A stretch of 64,000 bases of DNA, from positions 124,001 through 188,000 of the forward strand of contig CAWGVZ010000018.1 of NCBI GenBank assembly GCA_963826035.1, given 5' to 3'. Position numbers and translations under genes: made by a program. The stretch comes from Actinophytocola sp963826035. Its GTDB lineage: Bacteria > Actinomycetota > Actinomycetes > Mycobacteriales > Pseudonocardiaceae. Positions 34,489 through 43,355 of the stretch are shown here, piece by piece (position 1 is the first letter of the stretch; every line of letters begins with the position of its first letter). The notes below the pieces were generated by a model that had not been told where the DNA came from, searched no databases, and saw only the letters and a program-made list of their open reading frames with translations.

Positions 34489-35525
34489 GGGGCTTCGTGG
34501 CGCCGCTGGTGAAGATGACCGTGTTCGCCGCGGTCACCGTCACGCTCACCGCGCTGCTCGGGCTGACCATCGCCAACACCACGGTCGGCCCGACCTCGGG
34601 CTACGCGGCCAGGTTCACCGACGTCACCGGTCTCAATCCGGGTGATGACATCCGCATGTCCGGTGTCCGGATAGGACAGATCAGCGAGATCGTGCTGGTG
34701 GACGACAAGTACGCCGACGTGCGGTTCGACGTCGAGGCGGACCGGAAGCTGCCGGACTCGGTGACCGCCACCATCAAGTACCGCAACCTGATCGGCCAGC
34801 GTTACGTGTCGCTCGCCATCGGCTCGGGCGATCCGAACGCGACACTCGAGCCGGGCGAGGTCATCCCGCTGGACCGCACCCGGCCGGCACTCAACCTCAC
34901 GGTGTTGTTCAACGGGTTCAAGCCGCTGTTCCAGGCGCTCAACCCGGAGGACGTGAACAAGCTGGCCGGCGAGCTGATCCAGGTGCTGCAGGGAGAGGGC
35001 GGCACGATCGACAGCGTGCTGCAGCACACGGCGTCGCTCACCAGCACGATCGCCGGCAAGGACCAGGTGATCGGCCAAGTGATCGACAACCTGAACACCG
35101 TGCTGTCCACAGTGAACGATCGGACGGCCGAGCTGTCCGGGTTGATCGACGCGCTGCAGCAGCTGTCGACCGGGCTGGCCGAGCAGCGCGCGCCCATCGG
35201 CGAGGCGATCGACGCGCTCGGCTCGCTGACCGAGTCGACGGCCGGGCTGCTCGGCTCGGTCCGCCCGCCGCTCACCGAGAACATCACCCACCTCGGTGTG
35301 CTGGCGTCGACGCTGTCCGAACACGGTGACACGGTGGACAAGTTCCTCGCCGGCCTGCCGCACAAGATCCAGACGATCAACCGCGTCTCCAGCTACGGCG
35401 GCTGGTTCAACTACTACCTGTGCAGCATGTCCGGCCGGATCGGGGTGTCGGAGCTGGGGATCACCGTGGACCTCCCGGTACTGCCGATCGCCGGCACCCC
35501 CATGGTGGAGAGGTGTGGGCCGTGA
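34485..35525 (+). CDS. mce4B: Mce4B
   Basis: A 346-residue MCE-family protein: N-terminal membrane anchor (VFAAVTVTLTALLGLTIA), MCE domain (FTDVTGLNPGDDIRMSGVRIG), and a helical region with repeated leucine spacing to about residue 290. The C-terminal part has a Cys pair region (YYLCSMSGR, VERCGP). It is one subunit of the Mce4 sterol tunnel. ATGA overlap with mce4A; ATG at 34485. Confidence 0.91.
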   Translation: MRGFVAPLVKMTVFAAVTVTLTALLGLTIANTTVGPTSGYAARFTDVTGLNPGDDIRMSGVRIGQISEIVLVDDKYADVRFDVEADRKLPDSVTATIKYRNLIGQRYVSLAIGSGDPNATLEPGEVIPLDRTRPALNLTVLFNGFKPLFQALNPEDVNKLAGELIQVLQGEGGTIDSVLQHTASLTSTIAGKDQVIGQVIDNLNTVLSTVNDRTAELSGLIDALQQLSTGLAEQRAPIGEAIDALGSLTESTAGLLGSVRPPLTENITHLGVLASTLSEHGDTVDKFLAGLPHKIQTINRVSSYGGWFNYYLCSMSGRIGVSELGITVDLPVLPIAGTPMVERCGP

Positions 35526-36547
35526 AGCCGCTGAAGGAAAGGGACCAGGCGACGGTCGGCGCCGTGACCATCGTGCTGATCCTGTTGTCGGTGCTGGTCG
35601 CGTTCAACGCCGACGACCTGCCGATCATCGGCGGCGGCACCACCTACACGGCCGAGTTCGCCGAGTCCGCCGGGTTGCGGCCGGGCAACGAGGTGCGGCT
35701 CGCCGGGGTCAAGATCGGCGACGTGCGCGGCGTGGAGTTGGAGCGCAACAAGGTGGTGGTGGACTTCCGGGTGCAGGACGTGAGCCTCGGGGACCGCAGC
35801 GTGGTGGCCATCGAGATCAAGACCCTGCTCGGCGACAAGTACCTGGCCATCACGTCCGAGGGCGACGGGCAGCAGGTCCCGAACGACCGGATCCCCGTGG
35901 ACCGCACGCGCACGCCGTTCGACATCGTGCCCGCCGTGAGCGAGCTGTCGTCGACCGTGGACGACCTCGACACCGCACAGCTGGCGCAGAGTTTCGAGGT
36001 CATCGCCGACACGTTCGCCAACAGCCCCGAGCACCTGAAGAACACCCTCACGGGACTGTCCCAACTGTCCACCACCCTGTCCTCCCGGGACGACGAGCTG
36101 GCCCGGCTGCTGGCCAACACGGCCGGGGTGTCGGAGACGGTGGCCGACCGCGACGCCCAGCTGAAGTTGTTGTTCGCCGACGCGACGTTGCTGCTCACCG
36201 AGTTGGAGGCGCGGCGCGAGGCGGTCAGCTCGTTGCTCACCGGCACCAAGTCGCTGGCCGACCAGTTGTCCGGGCTGGTGGCCGACAACGCCGACCTGCT
36301 CGGTCCGGCCCTCGCCGAGCTGGACGAGGTGACCACCATTCTGGAGCGCAACCAGGCGAACCTGAGTGAGAGCCTGCGTTCGCTGGCGCCGTATGTGCGG
36401 ATGTTCAACAACGTCATCGGCAACGGCCGCTGGTTCGAGGGCTACATCTGCGGCCTGGTACCACCGCCGACGGATCTGGGGATAGTCGACATCAACCCCG
36501 AGGGCTGCTCCACGCCGCTCGCGTACCCGGGCGGTGGGCAGCGATGA
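35522..36547 (+). CDS. mce4C: Mce4C
   Basis: A 341-residue MCE-family protein: membrane anchor (AVTIVLILLSVLVAFNA), MCE domain (FAESAGLRPGNEVRLAGVKIG) and a helical tunnel section to about 300, ending GYICGLVPPPTDL and a Cys-containing tail. GTG start at 35522 overlaps the mce4B stop (GTGA), which sets the start. Confidence 0.91.
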   Translation: MKPLKERDQATVGAVTIVLILLSVLVAFNADDLPIIGGGTTYTAEFAESAGLRPGNEVRLAGVKIGDVRGVELERNKVVVDFRVQDVSLGDRSVVAIEIKTLLGDKYLAITSEGDGQQVPNDRIPVDRTRTPFDIVPAVSELSSTVDDLDTAQLAQSFEVIADTFANSPEHLKNTLTGLSQLSTTLSSRDDELARLLANTAGVSETVADRDAQLKLLFADATLLLTELEARREAVSSLLTGTKSLADQLSGLVADNADLLGPALAELDEVTTILERNQANLSESLRSLAPYVRMFNNVIGNGRWFEGYICGLVPPPTDLGIVDINPEGCSTPLAYPGGGQR

Positions 36548-37752
36548 GGACACTGACAACCCGGACGCGTGCCGGCCGTTACGCGGCCTCCGTCGTGGCG
36601 CTGGGATGCGTGCTCGTGCTGCTGCTCACGCTGGCGCTGTGGTGGGTCACCATGGCCCCGACCGGCACCCGGATCACCGCGTACTTCGACCGCGCCGTCG
36701 GTGTCTACAGTGGATCCGAGGTGAAGGTGCTCGGCGTCGGCGTCGGCCGCATCGACGAGGTGACGCCCGAGGGCGACCGGGTGCGGGTCGAGCTGACCGT
36801 GTCCGACGACATCGAGATCCCGGCGACCGTCGAGGCGGTGGTGGTCGCGCCGAGCCTGGTGAGCGACCGGTACGTGCAGCTCACCCCGGCCTACGAGTCG
36901 GGGCCACTGCTGGAGAACGGCGCCGTCATTCCGTTGGAGCGCACGGCCACCCCGGTCGAGCTGGACGATCTCACGGCCAGCGTCAACGACCTGGCCACCG
37001 CGCTCGGCCCGAACGGCGCGAACGCCGACGGCGCGCTGTCGGACGTGCTCGACACGGCCGCCGCGAACCTGGCGGGCAACGGCGAGCTGTTCGGGCAGAC
37101 CATCCGCGAGCTGAGCGCGGCCTCGGCCGCGGTCGCCGACTCGGGCGACGATCTGTTCGCCACGGTCGACAACCTGTCGCGGTTCACCGAGGCACTGGCC
37201 GAAAGCGACGCGCAGGTCCGCTCCTTCAACGAGAAGCTCGCCGGGGTCACCGGATATCTGTCCGAGGACCGCGACGACCTCGGCCTGGCGTTGTCGTCGC
37301 TGGGCGTGGCGCTCACCGATGTGCACGGGTTCATCGCGGAACACAAGGACCGGATCGCGTCCAATGTGGACAAGTTGACGGGCGTGACGCAGGCGCTGGC
37401 AGACCAGCGGGGCGCGATCGCCGAGATCCTCGACGTGGCACCGCTCGCCATGTCCAACTATCTGTCCACCTACGACTCCGCCTCCGCGTCGTTCACCATC
37501 CGCGGCAACCTCAACGAGCTGACGTACCCGCCGGTGCTCATGCTGTGCCGCACGATCGCGGCCGGCACCCCGTCCCAGCTGCCGAAGACCCTGAGCGACC
37601 TGTGTTCTCAGCTCGCGCCGTACCTCGACGGCACGCTGGGCCTGCCGACCCCGGCGGAGGCGCTGGCCGCGCTGTCGGCCGGTGAGCTGCCCCCGCTGCC
37701 GCTGCCCCTGGTCGACCTGACGGGCGCGTTGACGGGCGGTGGACCGCGATGA
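36544..37752 (+). CDS. mce4D: Mce4D
   Basis: A 402-residue MCE-family protein with an N-terminal membrane anchor (SVVALGCVLVLLLTLALW), MCE domain (FDRAVGVYSGSEVKVLGVGVG), helical region, and a Leu/Pro-rich end (LPPLPLPLVDLTGALTGG). ATG at 36544 overlaps the mce4C stop by 4 bp. Part of the Mce4 tunnel. Confidence 0.91.
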   Translation: MRTLTTRTRAGRYAASVVALGCVLVLLLTLALWWVTMAPTGTRITAYFDRAVGVYSGSEVKVLGVGVGRIDEVTPEGDRVRVELTVSDDIEIPATVEAVVVAPSLVSDRYVQLTPAYESGPLLENGAVIPLERTATPVELDDLTASVNDLATALGPNGANADGALSDVLDTAAANLAGNGELFGQTIRELSAASAAVADSGDDLFATVDNLSRFTEALAESDAQVRSFNEKLAGVTGYLSEDRDDLGLALSSLGVALTDVHGFIAEHKDRIASNVDKLTGVTQALADQRGAIAEILDVAPLAMSNYLSTYDSASASFTIRGNLNELTYPPVLMLCRTIAAGTPSQLPKTLSDLCSQLAPYLDGTLGLPTPAEALAALSAGELPPLPLPLVDLTGALTGGGPR

Positions 37753-38891
37753 GAGCGCTGCTCGTGGTACTGGTGCTTCTGTTGACCGGGTGTTCGACCA
37801 GTTTCGGTGGCATGTACCAGGTTCCGCTGCCCGGCGGTGCCGAGCTGGGCGACCATCCGTACCGCGTGGTCGCGCACTTCGGCGACGTGCTGGACCTGGT
37901 GCCGCAGGCCGGCGTGAAGGTCAACGACGTGGCGGTCGGCCGGGTGGAACGGATCGAGTTGGCGGCCGACAACACCACGGCCGTGGTGACCATGCTGGTG
38001 AACGGTGACGTGGCGCTGCCGGGCAACGCGGGCGCCGAGCTGCGTCAGTCGAGTCTGCTGGGCGAGAAGTTCGTGCAGCTGTACGGGCCGGCCGAACCGT
38101 CGGGGTCCCTTGAGGACGGTGCGGTGATCCCCCTCGACCGCACGAACCGGAATCCGGAGATCGAGGAGGTGCTCGGCGCGCTGTCGCTGTTGCTGAACGG
38201 CGGCGGGGTCGGGCAGCTGCAGAACATCGTGACCGAGGTGAACGCCGCGCTGGAGGGCAACGAGCCGGAGCTGCGGTCGGCACTGTCCAACATAGACACG
38301 GTGGTGGGAGTCCTCGACAGCGAGAAGGGCAACATCGTCGAGGCGATCGACGCGCTGGACCGGCTGTCGTCGAACCTGGCCGCGCAGACGGCGGACATCG
38401 AGGTGGCGCTGACCCAGCTCGAGCCGGGGCTGCGGGTGCTGAACGAACAACGGAACTCGCTGGTGACCATGCTCGGCGCGCTGGAGAACCTGTCGACCGT
38501 CGCGGTCGACACGGTGAACCGCAGCCGCGAAGACCTGGTGGCCGACCTGAAGCTGCTGGCGCCGACGCTCGAGAAGCTGGCGGCGGCCGGCACCGATCTG
38601 CCGAACTCGTTGCAGTTCCTGGTGACCTACCCGTTCACCGACTACTTCCTGAACGCGGTCGAGGGCGACTACGTGAACGTGGACGTGAAGTTCGACCTCG
38701 ATCTGAGTGTGATCCTCGAGAACCTGGAGAACGTGAACAACCCGCTGCTGCCGATCCCGGGCACCATCCCGGGCGCGCAACCGCCGGCGGCCCAGGACGC
38801 GCCGCTGCTGCCGATCCCGACGCTGCCGGCGCCGATCGCGGACGGCGGCCTGGCCGGGCTGCTCGGTTCACTGCTGGGCGGTGGTCGCTGA
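37749..38891 (+). CDS. mce4E: Mce4E lipoprotein
   Basis: A 380-residue MCE-family lipoprotein. The signal peptide ends in the lipobox LLTGC with the lipidated cysteine at residue 15, matching the lipoprotein member (LprN) of mce4 loci. MCE domain (LVPQAGVKVNDVAVGRVE), helical tunnel region, and a Pro/Leu-rich tail (LPIPTLPAPIADGGL). ATG at 37749 overlaps the mce4D stop. Confidence 0.92.
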   Translation: MRALLVVLVLLLTGCSTSFGGMYQVPLPGGAELGDHPYRVVAHFGDVLDLVPQAGVKVNDVAVGRVERIELAADNTTAVVTMLVNGDVALPGNAGAELRQSSLLGEKFVQLYGPAEPSGSLEDGAVIPLDRTNRNPEIEEVLGALSLLLNGGGVGQLQNIVTEVNAALEGNEPELRSALSNIDTVVGVLDSEKGNIVEAIDALDRLSSNLAAQTADIEVALTQLEPGLRVLNEQRNSLVTMLGALENLSTVAVDTVNRSREDLVADLKLLAPTLEKLAAAGTDLPNSLQFLVTYPFTDYFLNAVEGDYVNVDVKFDLDLSVILENLENVNNPLLPIPGTIPGAQPPAAQDAPLLPIPTLPAPIADGGLAGLLGSLLGGGR

Positions 38892-40120
38892 TGTTGTTGC
38901 GGGGCACGAAGGTCCGGCTGTTCCTGTTCGCGCTGATCGCCGTGGTGGGGATCGTCTACGTGGGCGGCACGTACGCCGGGCTGGACCGCCTGTTCGGTGC
39001 CCGCGGCTATCGCGTGACCGTGGAACTGGCCGACTCCGGTGGGATCTTCGCGAACGCGGAGGTGACCTACCGCGGCGTGACCGTGGGCCGGGTCGAGTCG
39101 CTGCGACTGTCCGACACGGGCGTGGACGTGGTGCTGGACATCGAGGACGACGCGCCACCGATCCCGGCGGACACGGCGGCCGTGGTGGCCAACCGGTCGG
39201 CCGTGGGCGAGCAGTACGTTGATCTCCAGCCGGCGGGAGCCGGCGAACCGTACCTTGAGGACGGTTCGGTGGTGCCGAGGTCGCGCACGTCCATCCCGTC
39301 GAGCCCGGACACCCTGCTGACCAACCTGGACAACCTGGTGACGAGCGTTCCGCAGGACTCGTTGCGCACCACGGTGGACGAGTTGGACAAGGCGTTCCGG
39401 GACACGGGCCCTGCGCTGCAGGTGCTGCTGGACAGCGCGGGGGAACTGACGTCGCTGGCGACAGCCCACCTGCCGCAGACGACGTCCTTGCTGGCCAACG
39501 GCCAGGTGGTGCTGGCGACGCAGGCGGAGCAGTCGGAGCTGATCTCCGCGTACAGCACGGATCTGCGCCTGCTGGCCGAGCAGCTGAAGACGTCGAACCC
39601 GGACCTGCGGCGGCTGATCTCCACCACCCCCCAGGTGGCCAACCAGGTGACGGAAATCCTGCGCGACTCCGGTCAGGAGCTCGGCATCATCCTGGCGAAC
39701 CTGCTGACCACCGCGCAGGTGACGAGCTCTCGCACCGACGCGCTGGAACACCTGCTGGTGGCGTTCCCCATGGTCACGGCGACCTCGCCGGGCGCCAACC
39801 CGGACGGCACCGGTCACCTGGGCCTGGTCCTGACGTTCAACGACCCGTTCTCGTGCACCAAAGGCTACGAGACGACCCAGCAACGCCCGGCGAACGACAC
39901 GACCGACGTGCCCCCGAACCAACAGGCGTACTGCGCGGAGCCGCCAGGCAGCCCGATCGGCGTCCGCGGCTCACAGAACGCCCCGTACGGCGGCAAACCA
40001 GCGGACGTCCCGGCACCGGTCCACCCCCCGGGTGAAACAACCGCCCCCCAACTCCCCGGCACTTTCACCCAACCAGGCATAGCCCCCACAACCCTGGCAA
40101 ACCTCCTGGGCCTCCCCTAA
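38891..40120 (+). CDS. mce4F: Mce4F
   Basis: A 409-residue MCE-family protein: membrane anchor (LFLFALIAVVGIVYVGG), MCE domain (LADSGGIFANAEVTYRGVTVG), helical part to about 300, and a C-terminal Cys/Pro-rich tail (FSCTKGYE, QQAYCAEPPG). ATG at 38891 shares one base with the mce4E stop. It is the last mce gene; no Mce-associated (mam) genes follow, and a mirror array begins 28 bp after the stop. Confidence 0.92.
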   Translation: MLLRGTKVRLFLFALIAVVGIVYVGGTYAGLDRLFGARGYRVTVELADSGGIFANAEVTYRGVTVGRVESLRLSDTGVDVVLDIEDDAPPIPADTAAVVANRSAVGEQYVDLQPAGAGEPYLEDGSVVPRSRTSIPSSPDTLLTNLDNLVTSVPQDSLRTTVDELDKAFRDTGPALQVLLDSAGELTSLATAHLPQTTSLLANGQVVLATQAEQSELISAYSTDLRLLAEQLKTSNPDLRRLISTTPQVANQVTEILRDSGQELGIILANLLTTAQVTSSRTDALEHLLVAFPMVTATSPGANPDGTGHLGLVLTFNDPFSCTKGYETTQQRPANDTTDVPPNQQAYCAEPPGSPIGVRGSQNAPYGGKPADVPAPVHPPGETTAPQLPGTFTQPGIAPTTLANLLGLP

Positions 40121-40147
40121 CCCCCGCGCATGTCCCCACTTCGGGCA

Positions 40148-40370
40148 CGCGAGATCGCGCTTCCCGCACGCGAGATCGCGCTTCCCGCACGCGAGATCGC
40201 GCTTCCCGGCACGCGAGATCGCGTTCCGGCGCCAGCACGGGGTGCCGGCGCTTCGCTCCGGGATGCGCGGGAACCACGATTTCACGTGCGGGAACCACGA
40301 TTTCACGTGCGGGAACCGCGTTTTCGGGTGCGGGAACCGCGATCTCGGGTGCGGGAAGCGCGATCTCGCG
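40148..40370. repeat. Mirror array of CGCGAGATCGCG units
   Basis: Four direct copies of CGCGAGATCGC (40148, 40169, 40190, 40212; spacing 21, 21, 22) are followed by a G+C-rich core with GGCGCCAGCAC / GTGCCGGCGC, then about five inverted copies ending in a perfect CGCGATCTCGCG at 40359-40370. It fills the gap between convergent mce4F and the RibD-like gene, with the same unit as 6792-7371. Each unit is itself nearly palindromic. Confidence 0.88.
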
Positions 40371-40378
40371 GGTGTGGG

Positions 40379-41392
40379 TTAGAGGGGTAGGTGGTTGTTG
40401 ATCGCGCGGACGGCCGGGGCCAGTTCTGGGAGTTCTACGATCGTCGCGCCGCCGGCTTCCAGCTTCTCCGCGCCGTCGCCCGGGACGAACAGCGGCGGCT
40501 CGCGCATGGCGAAGACCACCCGGCGGATGCCGGCCGCCAGGATGAGCTGCGTGCACGTGCGGGGCCGGGATTTCCGTTGCCCGCACGGTTCCAGCGAGCT
40601 GTAGATCGTGGCGCCCTCAAGAGAGGCGTCCGGCGCCAGCTTGGCCAGCGCCGACTCTTCGGCGTGCACCTTGTCGTCGGTCTCCCGGGAGTAGCCGCGG
40701 GACAGTTCCTCGCCTTGTGCGTCGACGATGATCGCGCCCACCGCGAAGGTGTCCGACGGCGGGCACCGGCGGGACAGCTCGATCGCTTCGGTCAGCCAAT
40801 ATGAGTCCACTGTAGACTGCGACAACAGGTAGTGATGCACCGCCACGTTCCCCAGCTGCCGCACGGAAGCCAGGACCGCGCGGGGGAACTGTCCGTCATG
40901 GACGAACCGGGGTGCCCGTGAGTCCCCCACGAAGAACGGGGCCACGGCCAGCCACAACTCGTCGGCCAGTCCCGCCGTCAGGAACGACGTCAGCACCGAA
41001 CCGCCGCCCTCCACCAGAAGCCGGCGCACCCCCCGAGCGTGGAGGTCGGCCAGCAGATCGGTGAGCGGACCATCGCCGTACACGATCGTGTTGTCATCGA
41101 CGAAGGAGGCCGGCACGTTCCCCGACCGGGAGAGCGTGACCCGCAGCGGCGTCGGCGGCCGGCCGGCCGCCTCACGCGCCGCCCGGCGCGCCGGCGAGCG
41201 GACCTGGAGCCGGGGGTTGTCCGCGCGCACGGTGTTGGCGCCGACGAGGATCGCGTCGGCGTTCGCGCGCAACGAGTCGACCCGGTCGAAGTCCGCCTCG
41301 TTCGACAGGATCAGCCGCCGGTCACTGGCGTCGTCGAGGTAACCATCGATCGACGTGGCGCAGCTCAGTACAACCTGGGGTCGGACGCTCAT
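40379..41392 (-). CDS. RibD-like fusion with reductase domain before deaminase domain
   Basis: A 337-residue protein. Residues 1-190 form a RibD C-terminal/dihydrofolate-reductase-like domain (SIDGYLDDASD, GANTVRADNP, LLVEGGGSVLTSFL). Residues 196-337 form a cytidine-deaminase-like domain with zinc ligands in HAE (243-245), PC (269-270) and Cys280. The usual bacterial RibD has the deaminase first, so the order is reversed. It could serve riboflavin-like pyrimidine reduction and deamination; whether it makes riboflavin is unknown. ATG 41392 is chosen because GGGAGG lies 9 bp upstream; an ORF extension to 41413 lacks this. Confidence 0.82.
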   Translation of the reverse strand: MSVRPQVVLSCATSIDGYLDDASDRRLILSNEADFDRVDSLRANADAILVGANTVRADNPRLQVRSPARRAAREAAGRPPTPLRVTLSRSGNVPASFVDDNTIVYGDGPLTDLLADLHARGVRRLLVEGGGSVLTSFLTAGLADELWLAVAPFFVGDSRAPRFVHDGQFPRAVLASVRQLGNVAVHHYLLSQSTVDSYWLTEAIELSRRCPPSDTFAVGAIIVDAQGEELSRGYSRETDDKVHAEESALAKLAPDASLEGATIYSSLEPCGQRKSRPRTCTQLILAAGIRRVVFAMREPPLFVPGDGAEKLEAGGATIVELPELAPAVRAINNHLPL

Positions 41393-41411
41393 CGGGGCTA
41401 TCCTCCCAGAC

Positions 41412-41885
41412 ATGTCGTACGTGGGTGAGACAGGCGAGGTCAGCGGGGTTTACCGGCCGGTGGCGGGAGTGCCGAAACTCGAACGCCCGACGGCGACCGC
41501 CCGGTTCGTCGCACCGGGCGGCGTCACGAACGGACAGTTCGGACTGTTCCAGTGGGACATGCAGGCCAAGGCGGGTGGCCCGGCCGCACACATCCACAAG
41601 ACCTTCTCGGAGTCGTTCTTCGTGCTGGACGGCACGGTCAGCCTGTACAACGGCGAGGACTGGGTGGCAGCGACGAAGGGCGACTTCCTGTACGTCCCGG
41701 AGGGCGGCATCCACGGCTTCCGCAACGACAGCGACGAGTTCGCGTCGATGCTCATCCTGTTCGCCCCCGGCGCACCCCGGGAGCGCTTCTTCATCGAGCT
41801 GGCCGAGATCGTCGACTCGGGCCGCCAGCTGTCCGCCGAGGAGTACGCGGCCTTCCTCGCCGGCCACGACCAGTACATGGTCTAG
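41412..41885 (+). CDS. Cupin-domain protein
   Basis: A 157-residue single cupin: motif 1 region GGPAAHIHKTFSESFFVLDG and motif 2 GDFLYVPEGGIHGFRN, giving likely metal ligands His, His, Glu and a later His. Its role is unknown; single cupins act as small dioxygenases, isomerases or binding proteins. The ATG at 41412 diverges from the RibD-like gene start at 41392, so the two share a 19 bp gap. No strong ribosome-binding site for this start. Confidence 0.8.
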   Translation: MSYVGETGEVSGVYRPVAGVPKLERPTATARFVAPGGVTNGQFGLFQWDMQAKAGGPAAHIHKTFSESFFVLDGTVSLYNGEDWVAATKGDFLYVPEGGIHGFRNDSDEFASMLILFAPGAPRERFFIELAEIVDSGRQLSAEEYAAFLAGHDQYMV

Positions 41886-41889
41886 GGAA

Positions 41890-42645
41890 TCAGGAAGCGG
41901 TCCGGCGGAGGCGGCCCTCGTAACGAGCCTCCAGCCCCAGGTTGCGCTCGTGGCCACCCGGCACGTTGTTCGACACGTACACCGGCGGTTCGATGCCGCG
42001 GTCCAGCAGCTTGCGCACCGACTCCGCCACCACCATCTGCACCAGCAGACCGGCGGTCAACGACGACACGGCACCGGCCGACGACCCGTCGGGCAGCGTG
42101 AACAGCGTGTCGCCGTACGGTGCGCCGTTGTCCAGGACCACGTCCGCCAGGTCGGACACCCGCTTGCCGGACTCGTGCTTGGTCGGCACCTGCGAGCTGT
42201 GCTGCACCGACGTGATGGCGATCAGCTTGTGCCCGTGCGACGTCACCACGTGCGCCATCTCGACCACCGACGGGTTCACCCCGGAGCTGGACGCGATCAC
42301 GAACAGGTCCTGCGGCGCGGGCGCGGCCAGCGTGTACAGCCGCTCGGCCACGTCGGCGCGGCGCTCCAGCATCGGGTCGGCCAGCACGGCCGGGTCCTCG
42401 CCGCCGAACTGCACCAGGTCGGTCAGCGCGATCCGGTTGGTGGGGATGAAACCACCCGCCCGGCCGGCCACCTCGAGGGCCGTGCCCTGCGAGTGCCCGG
42501 TGCCGAACGCCTGGACCACGCCGTCGGCCGCGATGCACGCGGCGAACAGCTCGGCCGCCTCGTCGACCGAGGCGGCCGCGGACGAGGCGACCACGCCGAG
42601 TACCCGAAGCAGCTCGGCCGCGCTGGTCTGTGCTGAAAGAGTCAT
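41890..42645 (-). CDS. SIS-domain sugar isomerase-like protein
   Basis: A 251-residue SIS-domain protein: QAFGTGHSQGTALEVAGRAGG (phosphosugar loop), then FVIASSSGVNPSVVEMAHV, the second phosphate-binding segment. It resembles MurQ/GmhA-type or UPF0309 proteins that bind or isomerise aminosugar phosphates. The ATG at 42645 overlaps the TetR stop (ATGA), so the pair is coupled and the TetR protein probably senses a related sugar. Confidence 0.85.
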   Translation of the reverse strand: MTLSAQTSAAELLRVLGVVASSAAASVDEAAELFAACIAADGVVQAFGTGHSQGTALEVAGRAGGFIPTNRIALTDLVQFGGEDPAVLADPMLERRADVAERLYTLAAPAPQDLFVIASSSGVNPSVVEMAHVVTSHGHKLIAITSVQHSSQVPTKHESGKRVSDLADVVLDNGAPYGDTLFTLPDGSSAGAVSSLTAGLLVQMVVAESVRKLLDRGIEPPVYVSNNVPGGHERNLGLEARYEGRLRRTAS

Positions 42646-43280
42646 GGAGCGGTCACCGTCGCCATCGCCAGTCGAACAATTTCAGCAATCACTTCGTCGA
42701 GCGTGATCCGCCCGTTGCTGATCGAGTAATGGTGCACCATCTCGTTGACCGCGCCGATCAGCGCGACCGCGCCCAGGCGGAAGTCGCGGGGCTGCGCCTC
42801 GCCGCGCGTCACCGCGCGATTGGCCTCGGCCACCAGGAACGCCGACCACCGGTCCCGCCAGGCGATCCGGTGCCGCTCGACCGCGTCGCTCACGCCGATG
42901 ACCTCGACGTAGGACAGCCGCGCCCAACGCGGGTCGCTGGCCGTGGTGGTGATGAATGCCCGGACGGCCAACTCGTAGCGCTCCCGCAGCGGCGCGTCCC
43001 GCGCATTCTCGAACGCGAGCGTCACCGCCTTGAACGACCGCTCGATGACCTTGACGTGCAGCGCGATCAGCAAATCCTCGCGGCTCGTGAATTCCTCGTA
43101 GAAATTCCGCGTCGAGACGCCGGCATGCGTGCACAACTTCTCGATGGACGCTGCCGCATACCCCTCCGTGCCGAACAACTCCAGTCCGGCCTTCAACAGC
43201 CGCTCCCGCCGTTCGGCCCTGCGATCGGCCGCCGATCTGCCCCCGTACGTGCGTTGCGCGACGGCCTCCGTTCGCGGCAT
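42642..43280 (-). CDS. TetR family transcriptional regulator
   Basis: A 212-residue TetR protein with the N-terminal helix-turn-helix region RLLKAGLELFGTEGYAAASIEK ... GVSTRNFYEEFTSREDLL. The C-terminal ligand domain is not similar to KstR. It is cotranslated with the SIS gene and probably controls it. The ATG at 43280 follows GAGGGGAATCGG; ATG 43304 upstream is an alternative. Confidence 0.86.
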   Translation of the reverse strand: MPRTEAVAQRTYGGRSAADRRAERRERLLKAGLELFGTEGYAAASIEKLCTHAGVSTRNFYEEFTSREDLLIALHVKVIERSFKAVTLAFENARDAPLRERYELAVRAFITTTASDPRWARLSYVEVIGVSDAVERHRIAWRDRWSAFLVAEANRAVTRGEAQPRDFRLGAVALIGAVNEMVHHYSISNGRITLDEVIAEIVRLAMATVTAP

Positions 43281-43355
43281 CCGATTCCCCTCGTTCGACC
43301 CCACACCAGTTGCCTCGGCCAGGCTACTGGCAGTGCCGCACGTGGGACAACGAGG

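Noticed and set aside
42642..43280. TetR gene as the KstR repressor itself
   Set aside because: Only the helix-turn-helix is shared; the rest does not resemble KstR, and the gene is coupled to a SIS-domain gene with no KstR-type box.
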